DNA of 34,958 bases from the NCBI GenBank assembly GCA_002784065.1, contig PFJY01000101.1:1-34958 (forward strand). Reading direction: 5' to 3'. Both the position numbers and the translations under genes were made by a program. The notes under the pieces are model-generated. The model worked only from the letters and a program-made list of their open reading frames with translations, had not been told where the DNA came from and made no database searches. The stretch comes from Hydrogenophilales bacterium CG_4_10_14_3_um_filter_58_23 (GTDB lineage: Bacteria; Pseudomonadota; Gammaproteobacteria; Burkholderiales; Sulfuricellaceae). Positions within the stretch are counted from its first letter, which is position 1; every line of letters begins with the position of its first letter. Below, piece after piece: positions 25,268 through 34,192 of this stretch.

Positions 25268-28200
25268 ATGAAAATCAAAGAGCTGTTTACCAAACCTATC
25301 GACCGACCAATCAATGGTGTGATTAAAGCTGATCAACGCGATGCCGAGAGTATTTGGCAAGAACTGGATGAGTACGTCGTCACCAAACAGCTGACCGAAT
25401 ATTTTCGACGTTTTTTCGATGCCTTTCTGGCTGCTGCTGATAGTCCTAAAGATCCGGTCGTCACCTCGCGTATGGGGGTTTGGGTTTCTGGCTTCTTTGG
25501 ATCGGGTAAATCTCACTTCATCAAAATCCTTTCCTATTTACTGGAAAACATCGAGGCAATTGATCCTGCAACAGGCATCCCTAAACGCGCGGCTGCATTT
25601 TTTGATGAGCACAAAATCAAGGACGCACTCCTGCTGGCGGACATTCAGCGTGCGGTAAAGGGTAGTTCCGATGTCATTCTGTTTAATATCGATGCCAAGG
25701 CTGACAGTAAATCAGACCGTGATGTAATTTTGCAGGTGTTCCTGCGCGTGTTTAATGAAAAGCTCGGCTACTCAGGCGATGCGCCACATATTGCCGACAT
25801 GGAGCGCCATCTGGTTAGTAAGGGTGATTTTGAAGCGTTTAAGGTGGCTTTTCAGGAAAAGAATGGCTCGAACTGGGACAAAGAGCGGGATGCCGTTGAT
25901 TTTCTGCGGGATGATGTGGTCTATGCACTGGCAAAATCACTGAATATGACCGAGGAGTCTGCCGGGCTTTGGTTCGATAATTCTCGCGACGATTACAAAA
26001 TCAACATCGAAGGACTGGCAAAAATCATTCGGGACTACCTGGCGACCAAGCCAGCCGGCCATCGCGTTATCTTCCTGGTGGATGAGGTGGGGCAATTTAT
26101 TGGCGACAACACGCAGATGATGCTCACCCTGCAAACCATCATTGAGCAGCTCGGTGGCTTGTGTCAGGGCAGGGCGTGGGTGATTGTGACCAGTCAGGAA
26201 GATATTGATGCTGCTATCGGTGAAACCAATAAAGCCAAGTCGCAAGACTTTTCCAAGATTCAGGGGCGTTTTCACACACGGCTGTCACTGGCGAGTTCAA
26301 ATACCGATGATGTGATCAGCGAGCGTTTGCTGTCCAAGACTGAAGCGGCTCACGTCGCGTTGCGGGATTGCTTCGCGCAAAAGGGCGACATCATCAACAA
26401 CCAGCTCGCCTTTGTGGGTAACTCGGTTTCGATGCGCAGCTACAAGGATGCGGCTGAATTCGTCGCCTGTTATCCTTTTGCGCCATACCAGTTCACCTTG
26501 CTGCAAAAGGTCTTCGAGTCCATCCGCAAGGTTGGGGCTACGGGTAAGCATCTATCCAAAGGCGAGCGTTCATTGCTGGATGCGTTCCAGTCTGCTGCGG
26601 TGCGCAATGCGGATCGGAATATTGATGCCCTCGTGCCGATGTATGATTTTTATCCCTCCATCGAAAGCTTTATTGATACCAGCGCCAAACGCTCGATTGA
26701 TGAAGCGCCCTCTAATCCATCGCTGGAATCCTATGATGTTCAACTGCTCAAGGCGTTGTTCCTGATTCGTTACATACCGGATATCGTCAAACCCAATGTC
26801 GATAATCTCGCGACACTGTGCGTAGATCAGATTGATGCTGACAAGCTGGCGCTCAAACGCAAGATACAGGAAAGCCTGACTCGTCTGGAACAGCAACGTC
26901 TGGTTAGTCGCAATGGCGACCTGTGGTTTTTCCTGACCAACGAAGAGCGAGATGTCGCACGTGAAATCGGGCATGTCGATGTGTCTTCGGTTGAAAAATC
27001 CCGTTTGTTGGGCGAGTTAATTTTTGAGGAAATTCTTGGTGGCATGACTAAAATTCGCCATCGCGATACCAAGGGTGATTATGAAATAAACCGTCTGTTG
27101 GATGGTGCACCGTGGAAAAATGCCAGTCATCAACTCTCTTTTGAAATTGTCACCCCGTTGAGCGATGACTACGAGTCGTTGAATGATGCCAAGGCAATTT
27201 TGCGTAGCGCTGATCGTGCCCTGATCCGTATGGCGGAGAGTAATCGGCTCGATATTGAGCTGAACCTCTATCAGCAGATCGAGAAATATATCGACAGTCC
27301 CAAAGCCAGTTCAGCTGCGGCACCGCTCAAACGTATCCTCGCCGACCGTAAGGATGAAAACCGTGAGCGTAAAGCACGGTTGATCGAGCAGCTCAGTACC
27401 GCACTGGTCAATGGTGACTGTTATGCGTTGGGCCAAAAGTTGCCGAGTAAGGGGGCTACGCCTTCGACGCAAATTGATGAACTGGTTAATTACCTCATCT
27501 CCAATACCTACACCAAACTGAAATATCTCAAGATACGCCAGCTTGATCCGATTGCCGAGATCAAGGCTGTCTTGATGGCTGACAGCATCGGTCAACATGC
27601 CTTGTCGTTAGGCGGGGAGGAGGGTAATCCGCTCGCGCTGAATGAAATGCGGGAATATCTACAGCTCAAAGCTTCTCAAAGTCGTGTGATGCTGTCTGAC
27701 GTGGTTGATCGCTTCAGCGGCGCGCCGTGGGGATGGAAGCCAGAATGGGAAATCGTGCTGCTGATTGCTCGCTTGTTCATGGCGGGTGAAATTAAACTTG
27801 TGTCCGATAACTCTGATCTCGAACCCGGTTCTGCCGTGGATGCGCTCACCAAATCGGTGCGTTTTAAGCAGGTCTCCATTCTCAAACGCAAAACTGCTGA
27901 TGCGGTTCAGCTCAAACGTGCTCGTGAGCTACATAAAGACCTGTTCTCCAGACTGGGGCGTGATGACGAAGACGGACTGGTTGCCGATTTCCGCGAGAGT
28001 CTGACTCAATGGCAATCCAAGCTGAAGGAATATTCTCACCTGTCCACCACCAAGCATCATCCTGGCAAGGCGGTCATTGAGCAAAACGTGTTGAGCATCT
28101 CTAAGCAGTTGGCGATCCGCGACTCGTTTGAGTTTGTCGAGGCCATACTGGCGAATAAGGATGAATGGCTGGATGCTGCCGATGATATTCACGATCTGAT

Positions 28201-28891
28201 CAGCTTCTATACGACGCAGATTGCAAGCTGGCGCAGGATGCTTGAATCGTTGCAACGATTTGAACCCAATCGTCCGGCACTCATTAAAGAAGTCGCGGCG
28301 GCAACCGCGTTGCAGCAATTGGAAGCGATACGTGACAACCCGATGCCTTACCAGCAAATCAACCAGATTGAGACCTTGATTCAATCCGTTGAAGCGGTGA
28401 ATGTCAAACTGGTAGATGCCAAGCGTGAACACGCCTTGCTCTTGTTGGAAAAGAAAATTGCTGAGGTTGGAGGCGCATTGGATCAGGCGCATGCACAGCC
28501 TGAATTGCGCAATCACGCCTTGTCTGCGCTACAGAAAATTAAGTTGGATATTGCGGCCCAATCCAGCATTCCTCAAATTCACTATTTGCAGGATCAGTCT
28601 GGCAGTGCGCTGGATGGCGCGATGGATATGATTACGGCTGCGATGAATGCGACCGCCAAAGCGCAACCGCTTGCCGTCAAGTCGCCGGGTGACCATGCGA
28701 CGGTTATCAATGTTGGCTCAGCCCCGATAACTCAGACCGTTACGCCGAAACCTGCCAGGGTTATTCGTGCTGCTGATTTTTCCAGTAAATCCTATCTGGA
28801 AACCGAGGCTGAAGTGGATGACTATTTGGGTAAGCTCAAAGCCGAACTGCTGGCGGCGATCAGGGCAGGGCAGCGGGCCCGGATTCAGTAA
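25268..28891 (+). CDS. brxC: BREX ATPase BrxC
   Basis: A 1207-aa P-loop ATPase. Near the N-terminus MKIKELFTKPIDRPINGVIK is the family signature, Walker A is GFFGSGKSHF (75-84), and VIFLVDEVGQFIGDN near 260-275 is the Walker B region. The long C-terminal part is helical. BrxC is a large ATPase of type 1 BREX and is needed for defence. The length agrees with the family. Normally pglX follows directly; here two toxin-antitoxin genes intervene. Confidence 0.93.
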   Translation: MKIKELFTKPIDRPINGVIKADQRDAESIWQELDEYVVTKQLTEYFRRFFDAFLAAADSPKDPVVTSRMGVWVSGFFGSGKSHFIKILSYLLENIEAIDPATGIPKRAAAFFDEHKIKDALLLADIQRAVKGSSDVILFNIDAKADSKSDRDVILQVFLRVFNEKLGYSGDAPHIADMERHLVSKGDFEAFKVAFQEKNGSNWDKERDAVDFLRDDVVYALAKSLNMTEESAGLWFDNSRDDYKINIEGLAKIIRDYLATKPAGHRVIFLVDEVGQFIGDNTQMMLTLQTIIEQLGGLCQGRAWVIVTSQEDIDAAIGETNKAKSQDFSKIQGRFHTRLSLASSNTDDVISERLLSKTEAAHVALRDCFAQKGDIINNQLAFVGNSVSMRSYKDAAEFVACYPFAPYQFTLLQKVFESIRKVGATGKHLSKGERSLLDAFQSAAVRNADRNIDALVPMYDFYPSIESFIDTSAKRSIDEAPSNPSLESYDVQLLKALFLIRYIPDIVKPNVDNLATLCVDQIDADKLALKRKIQESLTRLEQQRLVSRNGDLWFFLTNEERDVAREIGHVDVSSVEKSRLLGELIFEEILGGMTKIRHRDTKGDYEINRLLDGAPWKNASHQLSFEIVTPLSDDYESLNDAKAILRSADRALIRMAESNRLDIELNLYQQIEKYIDSPKASSAAAPLKRILADRKDENRERKARLIEQLSTALVNGDCYALGQKLPSKGATPSTQIDELVNYLISNTYTKLKYLKIRQLDPIAEIKAVLMADSIGQHALSLGGEEGNPLALNEMREYLQLKASQSRVMLSDVVDRFSGAPWGWKPEWEIVLLIARLFMAGEIKLVSDNSDLEPGSAVDALTKSVRFKQVSILKRKTADAVQLKRARELHKDLFSRLGRDDEDGLVADFRESLTQWQSKLKEYSHLSTTKHHPGKAVIEQNVLSISKQLAIRDSFEFVEAILANKDEWLDAADDIHDLISFYTTQIASWRRMLESLQRFEPNRPALIKEVAAATALQQLEAIRDNPMPYQQINQIETLIQSVEAVNVKLVDAKREHALLLLEKKIAEVGGALDQAHAQPELRNHALSALQKIKLDIAAQSSIPQIHYLQDQSGSALDGAMDMITAAMNATAKAQPLAVKSPGDHATVINVGSAPITQTVTPKPARVIRAADFSSKSYLETEAEVDDYLGKLKAELLAAIRAGQRARIQ

Positions 28892-28896
28892 ACGTT

Positions 28897-28931
28897 CAAC
28901 ACTTGGAGTATTGAGTTTCAAGGGGTATGAT
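28897..28931 (+). promoter_or_regulatory. Candidate promoter and operator of the AbiE-like pair
   Basis: TTGGAG (28903-28908) and TATGAT (28926-28931) are 17 bases apart; the -10 box matches five of six positions and the -35 box three. CAACACT (28897-28903) and AGTATTG (28907-28913) form an inverted repeat with one mismatch over the -35 box. AACGTT also occurs at 28891 and 28941. AbiEi antitoxins repress their own promoter through inverted repeats, so an internal regulated promoter is plausible. Confidence 0.4.
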
Positions 28932-28961
28932 TCTGCATGAAACGTTAATTAAAATACAGCC

Positions 28962-29588
28962 ATGAGCCTGCAACAATCTTCGTCGAGTAAATCAACCTCT
29001 CTTGTCCAGCACGTTCGTGCCGGCAAGGTGTATCGCCGCGAGGATCTTGTACCCTATTCGACGAGTGTTGATCGTGAGCTTCAGCAACTGGTTGCTCAGG
29101 GCCTGTTGCAAAAACTGGCGCAGGGAATGTATTACCGACCTAAGAAAAATGTCTTCGGTGAAGTGCCGCCAAGCGAAAGTGATTTGCTCGCGGTTTTTTT
29201 AAAAGATAAAAATTTTCTCAGCTTCAATCCCAGCGTCTATAACTCACTGCGCTTGGGTACAACCCAGCTTTACAACAAAAATATCGTTTACAACCACAAG
29301 CGCCACGGCATGTTCAAGCTGGATCAACGCGAATATGATTTTCGCCTGAAACACAACTTTCCTAAGCCTAGTCAGGTGACGACTGAATATCTGCTGGTTG
29401 ATATGCTGAATAATCTGGCTGATCTGGCAGAGGATGAGGAGCAAGTGCTTGAACGAGCGAAAAAGAAGCTCAATCAGTTTGATGCCAAGAAGTTGAATAA
29501 AGCTCTGGTTGATTTTGGATCAGTCGCGACCAAACGGTTGGTCAATGCATGGTTGTCGCAAGGCTTAAGCAAGCCGGGAGCCCTTTAA
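28962..29588 (+). CDS. abiEi: AbiEi-like antitoxin / transcriptional regulator
   Basis: A 208-aa protein with an N-terminal winged helix: RREDLVPYSTSVDRELQQLV then GLLQKLAQGMYYRPKK (about 24-61), as in AbiEi and related antitoxin-regulators. The C-terminal part is charged and helical. AbiEi proteins repress their operon and oppose the AbiEii toxin. The stop abuts the toxin start with no gap, the usual order of this type IV pair. It sits within the BREX locus between brxC and pglX. Confidence 0.75.
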   Translation: MSLQQSSSSKSTSLVQHVRAGKVYRREDLVPYSTSVDRELQQLVAQGLLQKLAQGMYYRPKKNVFGEVPPSESDLLAVFLKDKNFLSFNPSVYNSLRLGTTQLYNKNIVYNHKRHGMFKLDQREYDFRLKHNFPKPSQVTTEYLLVDMLNNLADLAEDEEQVLERAKKKLNQFDAKKLNKALVDFGSVATKRLVNAWLSQGLSKPGAL

Positions 29589-30542
29589 ATGATCGGAACC
29601 AATATATTTTTACACCGCCACAAAGATTTCCCCACGCTTATTGCACAACTCGCACGATCACTGCAAATTTCTCCATATCTTATTGAAAAAGATTATTGGC
29701 TGATGCACAGCCTGTGGGCATTGCAGCAGCAGGGCTGGAAATTTGAACTTAAGGGTGGAACGTCGCTTTCCAAGGCTTACGGCATTATTGACCGGTTTTC
29801 TGAGGACATCGACATACGCTTTGAGCCACTTGTCGAGCTGGATCTCAAAACAGGTAAAAATCACGACAAACCGGCACACATTGCCGCACGCAAAGAATTT
29901 TTCGATAGCCTGGCAATACAGATTGCGATCCCCGATCTGATCGAGGTGAAGCGTGATGCCGACTATGACGATGACAAATTTCGTAATGGCGGCATCATCC
30001 TCGACTATCCTTCGGTGATCGAGCAATTGCCAGGCGTGAAAGAAGGCATCCTGCTTGAAGTCGGCTTTGATGTCACCACGCCTAACTCGCCACGCACCAT
30101 TAGTTCATGGGCGTTGGATGCTGCCTTAAAGGCGAAAGTAAATGTGATCGACAATCGGGCAGTGGATGTTGCCTGTTACAGTCCCGCCTATACCTTTGTG
30201 GAAAAACTGCAAACCGTATCGACCAAGTTTCGCAAGCAACAGGAAGCGACAACTTTCCCCAAAAACTTCCTGCGGCATTATTACGACATCTACCGCTTAC
30301 TGGGGAACGCGGAAGTGCTGGCTTTCATCGGAACGCCTGAATATATTGCACACAGGCAAGCTCGTTTCCCCAAAGCCGATAATCAGCATATCGCCAGCAA
30401 CGAAGCCTTTCTGCTGTCCGATCCAAAAGTACGCAGTCTGTACGATGCCAAATATCGCGAAACCGCAGCGCTGTATTACAAGGGGCAAGTCCCGTTTGGC
30501 GATATTCTCGCCCGCATTCATCAGCATATCGAACAACTATAA
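29589..30542 (+). CDS. abiEii: AbiEii-like nucleotidyltransferase toxin
   Basis: A 317-aa nucleotidyltransferase-fold protein. FELKGGTSLSKAYGIIDRFS at about 52-71 gives the GGTSLSK motif, and SEDIDIRF right after it gives the metal-binding DxD. Later NFLRHYYDIYRLL (about 223-235) is the conserved helix of the AbiEii/AbiGii family. These enzymes stop growth by adding nucleotides, in some relatives to tRNA ends. The spacing to pglX is five bases, so toxin and methyltransferase should be made from one message. This supports a guard function for the BREX locus, which is inference. Confidence 0.85.
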   Translation: MIGTNIFLHRHKDFPTLIAQLARSLQISPYLIEKDYWLMHSLWALQQQGWKFELKGGTSLSKAYGIIDRFSEDIDIRFEPLVELDLKTGKNHDKPAHIAARKEFFDSLAIQIAIPDLIEVKRDADYDDDKFRNGGIILDYPSVIEQLPGVKEGILLEVGFDVTTPNSPRTISSWALDAALKAKVNVIDNRAVDVACYSPAYTFVEKLQTVSTKFRKQQEATTFPKNFLRHYYDIYRLLGNAEVLAFIGTPEYIAHRQARFPKADNQHIASNEAFLLSDPKVRSLYDAKYRETAALYYKGQVPFGDILARIHQHIEQL

Positions 30543-30547
30543 AGACA

Positions 30548-33500
30548 ATGAATAAATCCAAACTCAAAACCTACGCTCCCCAAGCCCGTAAAGATTTTAT
30601 TGCAGCGGTAACAGCTCGTGCCAATTTGCTTGGCTTGTCTGATTCTGGCGGCAAGCTTGAGGTGGCAATCGGTGAGAGAAAAGGCGATATCGCCATCATC
30701 GCCGGTATGGAATGGTCAGCTAAGGTGTATGAGCTCCGCGAACGGCTGGTTCAGCGTATGAAAATTGATGGCTTCAGTCATACGGTTGAAGCCGTCGCCT
30801 ATACTTGGTTCAACCGGTTTGCTGCGCTGCGTTATATGGAAATCCACGATTATCTGGATCACGGCTACCGTGCGCTTTCCAACCGCGAAGGTGGAATGCC
30901 GGAAATCCTGAATCATGCGACTGAGCTGGATCTGCCGGGCTTAAATAAAGACAGGGCAGTTGAGTTTAAACTCGCCGGTGACAAGGACGGTGAGCTGTAC
31001 AAGATGCTGCTGGTCGCTCAGTGCAATGCGCTGTCCCGCTCCATGCCTTTCCTGTTTGAGCATATCGACGACGAAACCGAACTGCTGCTTCCGGATAATC
31101 TGTTGCGCACCGATTCTGTGATTGCCAAACTGGTAGCTTCCATTCCAGAGGAAGATTGGCAGGAAGTCGAGATCATCGGCTGGCTCTACCAGTTTTATAT
31201 CAGCGAGAAGAAGGATGAGGTGATTGGCAAGGTGGTCAAGAGCGAGGATATTCCCGCCGCCACCCAGCTATTTACCCCAAACTGGATCGTGAAATATCTG
31301 GTGCAGAATAGCGTTGGTCGCCTGTGGCTGATGGCGAATCCTGCTTCAACGCTGAAAAGTCAGTGGGCTTATTACATCGAGCCTGCCGAGCAGACGCCCG
31401 AGGTTCAGGCACAGCTGGATGCGCTTATTCAGACCCGCATGGATGAAGATGGAGGCAGCCTGAATCCTGAAACCATCACGATGCTCGACCCCGCCTGCGG
31501 CTCCGGTCATATTCTGGTTGAAGCTTACGAGGTGCTCAAAGGCATTTATTTGGAACGCGGCTATCGCTTACGCGACATTCCCCGTCTGATTCTGGAAAAG
31601 AACCTCTACGGTCTGGATATCGACGACCGTGCCGCCCAACTAGCTGGATTTGCTTTGCTGATGAAGGCTCGTGCCGATGATCGCCGCCTGCTGGATAATC
31701 CGCCGAAGCTCAATGTGCTGGCGTTGCAGGAGAGCATGGGGCTGGATGCGGATGCAATCGTTCAGGCTTTGTTTCCCTCGCCAGTAAGGACGAGAACGAG
31801 CGGTTTTGGTGATGACGATCTTTTTCCCGGCAGTCGTCCGCAAATGAGCTTTGACGAGTCGATGGCATTGAAATCAAACAATAACGTTCGTGCTGAGCCT
31901 GTCGAAGCGCAATCCATACGCCTACTGATCGATACCTTCGCTCATGCAAAGACCTTTGGTTCGCTGATCCAAATCCCGCAGGCGTTGAATGTGAAACTGG
32001 CGACGATGACGGAGAGTTTGCAGCAGGCTATCAAGAGCGGCGACCTTTATGCCGAATCGGCAGCGCAACAATTGTTGCCGCTGGTTGAGCAGGCGAGGGT
32101 GTTGGGCATGCAGTTCGATGCGGTGGTGGCAAACCCGCCGTATATGGGTGGAAACTACATGACACCTCTTCTAAAAGAGATTGGTGCTACAGCATTTGAG
32201 ATTGGGAAAGCAGATTTGTTTTCGATGTTCATGGTTCGAATGATGGAAAGCGTGATTAACGGTGGCTATATTTCGCTTATGACCCCATTTACGTGGATGA
32301 ATCTGTCTTCATACGAAGGGTTGCGCTTAAAAATATTAGAAACTTTTAGTCTGCAGTCTCTTATACAGCCTGAATATCACTCATTCTTTGAATCGGCTTA
32401 TGTCCCTATATGTACGTTCTCTATTCAGAAATCTTCGCTAGCGTGGAACGCAACATTTATTGATCTTTCGCCGTTCTACGGAGAGGACAAACAATCGCCC
32501 AATGCCATTTTGGCCATAAGAGACAAGGACTGCTCATGGCGGTTTGAGCGCAACACAGCAGACTTTCTTAATGTTCCAGGAAATATCATTGCATATTCAC
32601 TTGGTGACAGAGCTTTAAAATGTTTCGATACATTCCCAGCTTTGGCTGACGTTGCAGCACTAAAGCAAGGGCTGATTACTGGGGATAACAATCGGTTTCT
32701 TCGATTCTGGCATGAAGTTAGCATCGGGAATAGCAGCATATTTAAGAATAAAAGCCAGGCAAAATGGTTCCCATATCAAAAGGGTGGGGCTTTTCGTAAA
32801 TGGTATGGGAATAATGAGTATTTCGTAAATTGGGAATCTGACGGCGCTGAGATACGCAATTTTTTTAACGACAAGGGCAGACTTCGTTCCCGCCCACAGA
32901 ATATCCAATATTTCTTTAGGCAAGGTCTAACGTGGACAAGCCTGACCATCTCTGCACTGTCTATGAGGCATGTTGAGGAAGGTTTCATATTCGATGCTAA
33001 GGGGCCGATGTGTTTTCCCAATAGCGCTGCTGACCACTATGAAATATTGGGCTACACGAATAGCCGCGTAATTGACATTTTTCTTAAAGAATTAGCTCCA
33101 ACTATGGACTATTCGCAAGGACCAGTTGGGAGTGTGCCTTTTACACGTCCGAATGCCGCTGTTAAAAAAATCGTTGAAGAACTCGTCGATATTTCGAAGT
33201 TAGATTGGGATGCCTACGAAATCTCTTGGGGCTTCAAAGATAACTCACTTGTTTATGAGCCTGAAAAAATATTGAAGGATTCATGGCTTAAGTGGGAGGC
33301 ATCTACTCAAGCTAAAATCAATCACGTCCAGCAGTTAGAAACAGAAAACAACCGCCTCTTCATCGAAGCCTATGGCCTGCAAGATGAACTCTCTCCTGAA
33401 GTCCCCGAAGACAAGATCACTCTCGCACGTGCCGACCGCGAGAAGGATTGCCAGCGCCTGATCTCCTACGCCATCGGCTGCATGATGGGGCGCTACAGTC

Positions 33501-34192
33501 TGGACGAGCCTGGCCTGATTTATGCGCATGCCGGTAATATCGGCTTCGATGCCACCCGCTATCAGACTTTCCCCGCAGACGCAGACGGCATTGTGCCGCT
33601 TACCGACGAATTCTGGTTTGAGGATGATGCCGCTAACCGCATCCGCGAATTCCTGCTGGCGGTATGGGGGGCAGAGACATTGAACGAAAACATGGCTTGG
33701 CTGGCGGAAAGTCTCGGGATGAAGGGTAACGAAACCCCGGAAGAGACTATTCGCCGTTATCTCGCGTCCAGTTTTTTCAAGAATCACCTGCAAACCTACA
33801 AGAAGCGCCCGATCTACTGGCTATTCTCCAGCGGCAAACAAGGAGCGTTTCAGGCGCTGGTCTATCTGCACCGTTACCACGAAGGCACGCTTGCCCGGAT
33901 GCGTGCCGAATATGTCGTGCCACTGACCAGCAAGATCCAGTCACGTATCGAGATGTTGACCAAGGATGCCGAAGTTGCAACCGTTACCTCGGCCCGAAAC
34001 AAAATCAACAAAGAAATCGAAGTTCTGCGCAAGAAACACGTCGAGCTGCTCGCCTATGACGAAAAACTTCGCCACTATGCCGACATGCGCATCCAGCTCG
34101 ATCTTGATGACGGCGTGAAGGTGAATTACGGTAAGTTTGGCGATCTGCTTGCAGAAGTGAAAGCGGTGACCGGTGGGAGTGGAGATGAGTGA
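30548..34192 (+). CDS. pglX: BREX-1 adenine-specific DNA methyltransferase PglX
   Basis: A 1214-aa N6-adenine methyltransferase. AdoMet motif I is LDPACGSGH near 314-322, and the catalytic motif IV is ANPPYMGG near 527-534. The N-terminus (LKTYAPQARKDFIAAVTARA) and the C-terminal helical region ending LLAEVKAVTGGSGDE fit BREX-1 PglX. It methylates a non-palindromic target to mark self DNA and is also needed for phage exclusion. The interval between motifs I and IV holds a translated palindromic repeat (31886-31908). The region about 32160-33330 is more AT-rich than its surroundings and probably includes the variable target-recognition part. The stop overlaps the next gene by eight bases. Confidence 0.93.
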   Translation: MNKSKLKTYAPQARKDFIAAVTARANLLGLSDSGGKLEVAIGERKGDIAIIAGMEWSAKVYELRERLVQRMKIDGFSHTVEAVAYTWFNRFAALRYMEIHDYLDHGYRALSNREGGMPEILNHATELDLPGLNKDRAVEFKLAGDKDGELYKMLLVAQCNALSRSMPFLFEHIDDETELLLPDNLLRTDSVIAKLVASIPEEDWQEVEIIGWLYQFYISEKKDEVIGKVVKSEDIPAATQLFTPNWIVKYLVQNSVGRLWLMANPASTLKSQWAYYIEPAEQTPEVQAQLDALIQTRMDEDGGSLNPETITMLDPACGSGHILVEAYEVLKGIYLERGYRLRDIPRLILEKNLYGLDIDDRAAQLAGFALLMKARADDRRLLDNPPKLNVLALQESMGLDADAIVQALFPSPVRTRTSGFGDDDLFPGSRPQMSFDESMALKSNNNVRAEPVEAQSIRLLIDTFAHAKTFGSLIQIPQALNVKLATMTESLQQAIKSGDLYAESAAQQLLPLVEQARVLGMQFDAVVANPPYMGGNYMTPLLKEIGATAFEIGKADLFSMFMVRMMESVINGGYISLMTPFTWMNLSSYEGLRLKILETFSLQSLIQPEYHSFFESAYVPICTFSIQKSSLAWNATFIDLSPFYGEDKQSPNAILAIRDKDCSWRFERNTADFLNVPGNIIAYSLGDRALKCFDTFPALADVAALKQGLITGDNNRFLRFWHEVSIGNSSIFKNKSQAKWFPYQKGGAFRKWYGNNEYFVNWESDGAEIRNFFNDKGRLRSRPQNIQYFFRQGLTWTSLTISALSMRHVEEGFIFDAKGPMCFPNSAADHYEILGYTNSRVIDIFLKELAPTMDYSQGPVGSVPFTRPNAAVKKIVEELVDISKLDWDAYEISWGFKDNSLVYEPEKILKDSWLKWEASTQAKINHVQQLETENNRLFIEAYGLQDELSPEVPEDKITLARADREKDCQRLISYAIGCMMGRYSLDEPGLIYAHAGNIGFDATRYQTFPADADGIVPLTDEFWFEDDAANRIREFLLAVWGAETLNENMAWLAESLGMKGNETPEETIRRYLASSFFKNHLQTYKKRPIYWLFSSGKQGAFQALVYLHRYHEGTLARMRAEYVVPLTSKIQSRIEMLTKDAEVATVTSARNKINKEIEVLRKKHVELLAYDEKLRHYADMRIQLDLDDGVKVNYGKFGDLLAEVKAVTGGSGDE
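31886..31908 (+). repeat. REP-like palindromic repeat translated within pglX
   Basis: The segment ending CTGAGCCTGTCGAAGC is the well-known proteobacterial short repeat whose complement begins GCTTCGACAGGCTCAG. It is read in frame as VRAEPVEA, the typical peptide produced when this repeat lands in a gene. No second copy was noticed elsewhere in the window. Confidence 0.7.
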
